A stretch of DNA of 10,961 nt from CAZCQP01 sp964500895 (GTDB lineage Bacteria; Bacillota; Clostridia; Lachnospirales; JAISER01). The stretch lies in assembly GCA_964500895.1 (NCBI GenBank), contig CAZCQP010000069.1:1-10961 (forward strand), given 5' to 3'. Positions 7,073 to 10,961 of the stretch are shown piece after piece. The translations under genes were made by a program, and so were the position numbers. Positions within the stretch are counted from its first letter, which is position 1; each line of letters starts with the position of its first letter. The notes below the pieces were generated by a model. The model was not told where the DNA came from. It did no database searches and saw only the letters and a program-made list of their open reading frames with translations.

Positions 7073-7135
7073 ATTGGTTTTTAGTCCCTTGTTGTATTGT
7101 TTTGAAATTTTTGGTCGAGAGAGGCGAGGAGGTTT

Positions 7136-8023
7136 ATGAAAAAAGCGAGAGCATTTCAGAAGGATCAGTATTTAGGCTATCTACTTATTCTTCCCACGTA
7201 TCTCTTGTTTATTACATTTTTCTTTATTCCATTGGTACAATCATTTTTACTGACATTTGTAAAATGGAATGGGTTTTCGCCGGACAAGGAGTTTGTAGGC
7301 CTAAGCAACTACATGAGGCTTTTTAGTGACGCAGGCTTTCTAAATGCACTGACAAACTCTATCGTCTATTTGGTTGCGACTGTCATTCTATCCATTTCTA
7401 TTTCGCTTGTGCTGAGTGTGCTGATAAGCGAAGGCATTAAGGGTAGTTCACTTGTTAATGCTATCTATTTTTTACCCCACATTGTTTCGCTTGTAGCGGT
7501 CAGTGTGGTGTGGAGCTGGATTTATCTGCCAAGCGGAAGCGGCCTTATCAACTCATTTTTGGGCGTTTTCGGCATAGCACCAATGCTTTGGCTTAAAGAC
7601 CCAAACCTTTCCTTAATATCCATTGTCATCATTGGGGTATGGAAAAGTTTAGGGTATAACATTGTTATCTTAACGGCCGGGCTTATGTCTATCTCCCCCA
7701 CGCTTTACGAAGCTGCACATATTGATGGGGCGAATAAGGTTCAAGCTTTTTTTAAGGTTACATTGCCCTTACTAAAGCCAACCCTGTTCTTTGTGTCTGT
7801 ATCCGGTACCACAGCCGGGTTAATTCAAGTGTTTGATTTAGTGAATGTCACCACAGGCGGCGGCCCCATAGGCTCTACGGAAATGCTGGTTACGTATCTT
7901 TATAAACTGGGCTTTAAGGAATATGAGATTGGCTATGCATCGGTTGTTGCTTTTGTGCTATTCCTAATCTCCATTTTAATAACCGTTGTTCAAAAGAAGG
8001 TTGCCGATGGCAACGAAGATTAA
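7136..8023 (+). CDS. CUT1 sugar ABC transporter permease, MalF/UgpA-like
   Basis: A 295-residue permease of the binding-protein-dependent transport family that moves a sugar or related solute across the cytoplasmic membrane. It shows six main hydrophobic segments (about 13-40, 71-98, 107-130, 158-180, 215-235 and 262-286). The cytoplasmic EAA loop that docks onto the ATPase is at 192-214 ('YEAAHIDGANKVQAFFKVTLP'), with the invariant E-A-A and the G eight residues after. The N-terminal 'YLLILPTYLLF...PLVQSF' is typical of the MalF-side subunit of CUT1 importers that lack the long MalF insertion. The ribosome site GAGGAGG (7126-7132) is only 3 bases from the ATG, unusually close; GAGAGG (7119-7124) could serve instead. 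It is first in a permease-permease-binding protein-regulator operon. The substrate cannot be read from the permease. Confidence 0.9.
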   Translation: MKKARAFQKDQYLGYLLILPTYLLFITFFFIPLVQSFLLTFVKWNGFSPDKEFVGLSNYMRLFSDAGFLNALTNSIVYLVATVILSISISLVLSVLISEGIKGSSLVNAIYFLPHIVSLVAVSVVWSWIYLPSGSGLINSFLGVFGIAPMLWLKDPNLSLISIVIIGVWKSLGYNIVILTAGLMSISPTLYEAAHIDGANKVQAFFKVTLPLLKPTLFFVSVSGTTAGLIQVFDLVNVTTGGGPIGSTEMLVTYLYKLGFKEYEIGYASVVAFVLFLISILITVVQKKVADGNED

Positions 8024-8061
8024 GAGCGTGTTCTGCAAACCAACTGCAAGGAGGTATAACG

Positions 8062-8889
8062 GTGAAGAAAAGACTGCTTTCCGGTGCCATACACATTGTG
8101 ATTTATGTTGGCGCTTTGATGATGATATTGCCGTTTTTATGGATGCTTTCCACATCATTAAAACTGCCAAATGAAGTGTTTTCAATACCGATTCAATGGA
8201 TTCCAAAAAACATTACTTTTAGTAACTTTAAAACAGCTATAAACGGATTTCCTTTTTTTCGCTTCCTCTTTAACACGGTGTTTGTAACGCTTGGAATATT
8301 AGGGTTTCAGCTGCTAACCTCCATATTTGCAGGGTATGCCTTTGCACGGCTGGAGTTTAAGGGGAAAAACTTTCTTTTTATGTTGTTGCTCTCTGCGCTG
8401 ATGTTGCCGTCTCAAACGATTATGATACCGATGATACTGATGTTGAAAAAGTTTAACTTGCTCAATTCTTTAGCCGGTTTGATTATACCGTTTGGGTGGA
8501 GTGCTTTGATTGTATTTTTATTTCGCCAGTTCTTTATCGGCATTCCTAAAGAAATTGAAGAGGCTGCGCAAATTGACGGCTGCACCACACTTAGAACAAT
8601 TTTTAGCATCATCATTCCAATGTCCAAGCCAATTATTGCAACGGCAACCATTTTAATCTTTGTGTATGGATGGAATCAGTACTTTTGGCCGCTGTTAATT
8701 TTGAGCGATGAGAAACTGTTTACCTTGCAGCTGGGTTTGTCCTACTTTAAAGAGCAGAGCATGATTGAAACAAATTGGGGTGCGCTTATGGCAGCTGCAA
8801 GCTTAGTGGTGTTGCCGGTTATTGTTGTTTTTTTATTCTTCCGAAAGCATATTATACAAAGCATTGCGTTTTCGGGTGGTAAAGAATAG
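8062..8889 (+). CDS. CUT1 sugar ABC transporter permease, MalG/UgpE-like
   Basis: A 275-residue partner permease. The N-terminal 'PFLWMLSTSLK' followed by '...W-I-P-K-N-I-T-F-S-N-F' is the hallmark of the MalG-side subunit. Six main hydrophobic segments are visible (about 10-30, 71-94, 103-126, 137-158, 190-213 and 240-262). The EAA loop is at 167-190 ('EEAAQIDGCTTLRTIFSIIIP'), again with the conserved G. The start is a GTG at 8062, supported by AAGGAGGT at 8048-8055 with a 6-base gap; no ATG of comparable quality lies nearby. It follows the first permease gene by 38 bp and precedes the binding protein by 45 bp. The two permeases would form the heterodimeric channel. Confidence 0.9.
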   Translation: MKKRLLSGAIHIVIYVGALMMILPFLWMLSTSLKLPNEVFSIPIQWIPKNITFSNFKTAINGFPFFRFLFNTVFVTLGILGFQLLTSIFAGYAFARLEFKGKNFLFMLLLSALMLPSQTIMIPMILMLKKFNLLNSLAGLIIPFGWSALIVFLFRQFFIGIPKEIEEAAQIDGCTTLRTIFSIIIPMSKPIIATATILIFVYGWNQYFWPLLILSDEKLFTLQLGLSYFKEQSMIETNWGALMAAASLVVLPVIVVFLFFRKHIIQSIAFSGGKE

Positions 8890-8934
8890 AAATTTATAAA
8901 CAGAATAAACAGACAAAAAAAGGAGAGTAAACAA

Positions 8935-10224
8935 ATGAAAAAAATGGTTGCAACACTTTTGGCTCTTACCCTTAGTTTCTCTCTGGCAGGATGCGCAAGC
9001 AAAGCACCTTCCAGCAGTGAAACGCCCAGCCAAGAAGCACCTGCTCAAGGTGAAGCGGAAGCCCCAACAGATGCTATGAAAATTACATTCTGGCATGGGT
9101 ATACACCAGACAAGGCAGAAAAGTTAGATGAAATGATTGCCCTGTACCAACAGACGAACACAAATGTTATCATTGAACCACAGTTTATTGCATCTGGCGA
9201 AGAAATGCTTACCAAAGTGCAAACCTCTGTTATGGCCGGCCAACAACCTGATTTACTGTGGGGCTTTCCTACATGGACAGGCGTTTTACAAAGCACAGGC
9301 AAGTTGCTGCCCCTGGATGGCTTAGTAGGCGATTTAAAAGCCGACATTGCACAAGGGCTTTGGGATGTTGCCACATTCGATAACAGCATTTACTCTGTGC
9401 CAATTGAAGGCGGTACATTACTGCTCATCTACAACCAAGACATGTTTGACGAAGCAGGCATCACTGCTGCACCTACCACTTGGGAAGAATTGGCAGATAC
9501 CGCTAAAAAACTTACAAACAACGACCACAAGGGTATTTACATTGCTGCTGAACCCAACGAACGCACCACATGGACATGGATGTGCTTCCTTGCACAAAAC
9601 GGCGGAAAACTGCTTAATGAAGACCAAAGCGGCGTTGGCTTCGACAAAGAAACCGGCAAAGCAGCCCTTGCATACTACACAGACTTCATTTTAGCAGGCT
9701 CTGCCCCACAAACAAGCGGCGGGCAAGACCCATTCCTTGAAAAGCAAGTGGCCATGACCATTGCAACCCAAGGTGCTGCTAAGTCTTACAAAGAGAAATA
9801 CGAGATGAACATAGGCGTTGCCAAGCTGCCTAAAAACGTAGCAGAAGCTTCAGGTCTTGGCTCTAACCATTACTTTATGTTTGACAATGGAGATGCTGCA
9901 AAGCAAGAAGCAGTCATGGATTTTGTGAAGTGGATGGCAACAGGTGACGCTCAAGCTGAGTGGGCCATTGCAACCGGGTATATTCCTGTGTCAAAATCTG
10001 CAGGAGATAGCCAAGTATTTGCAGAATACGTCACTGAAAATCCTTTTATGGAAATAGCCGCAGAATCTCTGCAAATGGGTGTTGGGCGTCCTTCTATTGA
10101 ACAATACCCAAAAATCTCTAATGCAATCTCTGCGGTTGTTGAAGAAATTGTATATGGAAGAACAGATGCCGATGCGGGTATCGACAGAATTATTGCCGAA
10201 GTAAACGATATTTTGAAACAATAG
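8935..10224 (+). CDS. Family 1 sugar-binding lipoprotein of the ABC importer
   Basis: A 429-residue extracytoplasmic solute-binding protein. The signal peptide ends in the lipobox LAGC with lipidated Cys20, followed by a Ser/Pro/Glu/Ala-rich spacer (about 22-47) that tethers it to the membrane. The mature domain begins 'M-K-I-T-F-W-H-G-Y', the usual first strand of SBP family 1 (UgpB/MalE-like). Further family marks are 'TSVMAGQQPDLLW' (97-109) and 'FDEAGITAAPTTWEEL' (171-186). Many Trp and Tyr residues could stack on a sugar ring, but the substrate is not identifiable; UgpB-like, oligosaccharide and monosaccharide ligands are all open. AGGAGAG lies at a good distance before the ATG. Many codons end in C or A, unlike the T-ending bias of the permease genes, consistent with high expression, since binding proteins are made in excess. 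It is the third gene in the operon rather than the first. Confidence 0.9.
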   Translation: MKKMVATLLALTLSFSLAGCASKAPSSSETPSQEAPAQGEAEAPTDAMKITFWHGYTPDKAEKLDEMIALYQQTNTNVIIEPQFIASGEEMLTKVQTSVMAGQQPDLLWGFPTWTGVLQSTGKLLPLDGLVGDLKADIAQGLWDVATFDNSIYSVPIEGGTLLLIYNQDMFDEAGITAAPTTWEELADTAKKLTNNDHKGIYIAAEPNERTTWTWMCFLAQNGGKLLNEDQSGVGFDKETGKAALAYYTDFILAGSAPQTSGGQDPFLEKQVAMTIATQGAAKSYKEKYEMNIGVAKLPKNVAEASGLGSNHYFMFDNGDAAKQEAVMDFVKWMATGDAQAEWAIATGYIPVSKSAGDSQVFAEYVTENPFMEIAAESLQMGVGRPSIEQYPKISNAISAVVEEIVYGRTDADAGIDRIIAEVNDILKQ

Positions 10225-10259
10225 CTTTCAGCTAAAAATCAATGTGGGGTGTGTATACA

Positions 10260-10961
10260 ATGTTGGCCAAAGACATGACCAGTGCCGAGTGGATGCGCAT
10301 ACAAAATGCAAGAAGCATACTGAGTCTCATTAAAGAAAATGATGTGATTAGCCGTAAGGACATTGCCAAGAAAACCAATTTGGCTACTCAAACCGTTACC
10401 AACATTGCCGCCATATTGATTGAACACAACTTAATTAGGGAAGCCCCCTTGCCGGTTCAAGGCAAGGGGCGCAACCCCATCGCACTGTCTTTGGACTATT
10501 CCCAGTTTACAATGATTAGTGTGCAGATTGCTTCCCGTTCATTAAATGCTTATTGCCATAATTTAAGCGGAGAGGTATTTAAGCATCATTTTGCATCACT
10601 GAACAAGCACTCGACCAATACACTTGACATATTGAAATCTGTTTTAGAGGACTTTTCTAATAACATCAACACACCGATAGAAGCCATTGTGGTAAGCGTT
10701 GAAGGGATTGTGGACGCTAAAAACCTGGTTATCATGGAAGCCAAGGATATTCGCTTGGAAAATGTTAGCCTTTATTCGGAACTATCTTATTTAAACATCC
10801 CCCTTTTCCTGTGTAACGACGTTGACCTGCTGGCCCATTATGAAAAATCACACCGCAACGATTGCGATACCAACTTTATGGTTGTACGCATAGACAACGG
10901 CATCGGCGCATCACTGGTTATTAACAAAAGCGTTATGACAAGCACAAATTGCATGGCAGGT
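10260..10961 (+). CDS. ROK-family transcriptional regulator (3' end outside window)
   Basis: The first 234 codons are present and the frame is still open at the window edge; full ROK regulators are about 380-400 residues. A winged helix-turn-helix occupies about residues 15-65 ('SRKDIAKKTNLATQTVTNI' with a following 'G-K-G-R-N-P' wing). The ROK domain starts near residue 75, and the ROK signature region is just reached ('DNGIGASLVINKSVM', then 'CMAG'). The ATP phosphate loop of sugar kinases (D-x-G-G-T) is absent; the equivalent position reads 'VQIASRSLNAYCHNLSGEV', as expected for a NagC/XylR-type regulator and not a kinase. The start at 10260 has only a weak GGGGTG site. It lies 35 bp after the binding-protein gene with no visible terminator between, so it is probably co-transcribed and autoregulated. 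It probably senses the sugar imported by this operon. Confidence 0.85.
   Translation, partial: MLAKDMTSAEWMRIQNARSILSLIKENDVISRKDIAKKTNLATQTVTNIAAILIEHNLIREAPLPVQGKGRNPIALSLDYSQFTMISVQIASRSLNAYCHNLSGEVFKHHFASLNKHSTNTLDILKSVLEDFSNNINTPIEAIVVSVEGIVDAKNLVIMEAKDIRLENVSLYSELSYLNIPLFLCNDVDLLAHYEKSHRNDCDTNFMVVRIDNGIGASLVINKSVMTSTNCMAG

Larger units (their letters stand above)
6725..7135. other. Divergent non-coding control region
   Basis: About 410 bases without a convincing gene, lying between the start of the zinc-ribbon operon and the start of the sugar transport operon. It is AT-rich. Promoter-like elements sit near both ends (listed separately). The middle, about 6865-7025, holds no hairpin, repeat, riboswitch or small gene that I can support. 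Confidence 0.7.

Noticed and set aside
7102..7326. Open frame on the + strand beginning before the first sugar permease
   Set aside because: It overlaps the permease in another frame, lacks family features and has no good ribosome site.
10222..10234. Small hairpin TAGCT-TTC-AGCTA between the binding-protein and ROK genes
   Set aside because: Only 5 pairs and no T run after it (it is followed by A residues), so it is not a convincing terminator.
10260..10961. Sugar kinase (glucokinase-type ROK) reading of the last gene
   Set aside because: An N-terminal winged helix-turn-helix is present and the D-x-G-G-T ATP motif is missing, so a regulator is the better call.

Overview
The window looks like chromosome from a low-to-mid GC member of the Firmicutes, most likely Clostridia. 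The reasons are strong AGGAGG-type ribosome binding sites, lipoprotein signal peptides, an ATPase-less sugar ABC operon with a ROK regulator, and several cytosol-facing zinc-ribbon membrane proteins, an architecture common in Gram-positive bacteria. This placement is inference. No rRNA, tRNA, CRISPR array, insertion sequence or phage gene is visible. Gene density is high and no reading frame appears broken.

Region 1 (1-2236, + strand): the tail of an upstream gene, then a fused two-half ABC-2 type membrane permease, then a small DUF4097-like lipoprotein 4 bp downstream. It reads as the end of an export or envelope operon whose ATPase probably lies just left of the window. It closes with a 17-bp stem-loop (2189-2229) that can also terminate the convergent operon.

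Region 2 (2333-6724, - strand): a three-gene operon in which every product carries zinc ribbons. In transcription order these are a 158-aa soluble protein with a helical N-terminus and two C-terminal zinc ribbons; a 554-aa protein with zinc ribbon, one membrane segment and a predicted extracytoplasmic beta-propeller; and a 718-aa protein with zinc ribbon, Pro/Glu-rich linker, one membrane segment, helical or coiled-coil region, a vWA domain with an intact MIDAS, and an NTF2-like C-terminus resembling that of TcaA/YvbJ proteins. I do not recognise this set as a named system, and it is the best candidate here for something undescribed.

Region 3 (6725-7135): a non-coding, AT-rich divergent control region. 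The + strand promoter is a perfect TTGACA-N17-TATAAT, with a perfect 19-bp inverted repeat over its -10 box and predicted start. A weaker - strand promoter candidate faces the zinc-ribbon operon.

Region 4 (7136-10961, + strand): a CUT1 carbohydrate importer operon (MalF-like permease, MalG-like permease, family 1 substrate-binding lipoprotein) followed by a ROK-family regulator cut by the window end. There is no ATPase, which suggests a shared MsmK-type ATPase encoded elsewhere. The simplest model is that the ROK protein binds the inverted repeat at 7054-7072 and represses the operon, itself included, until a sugar is present.
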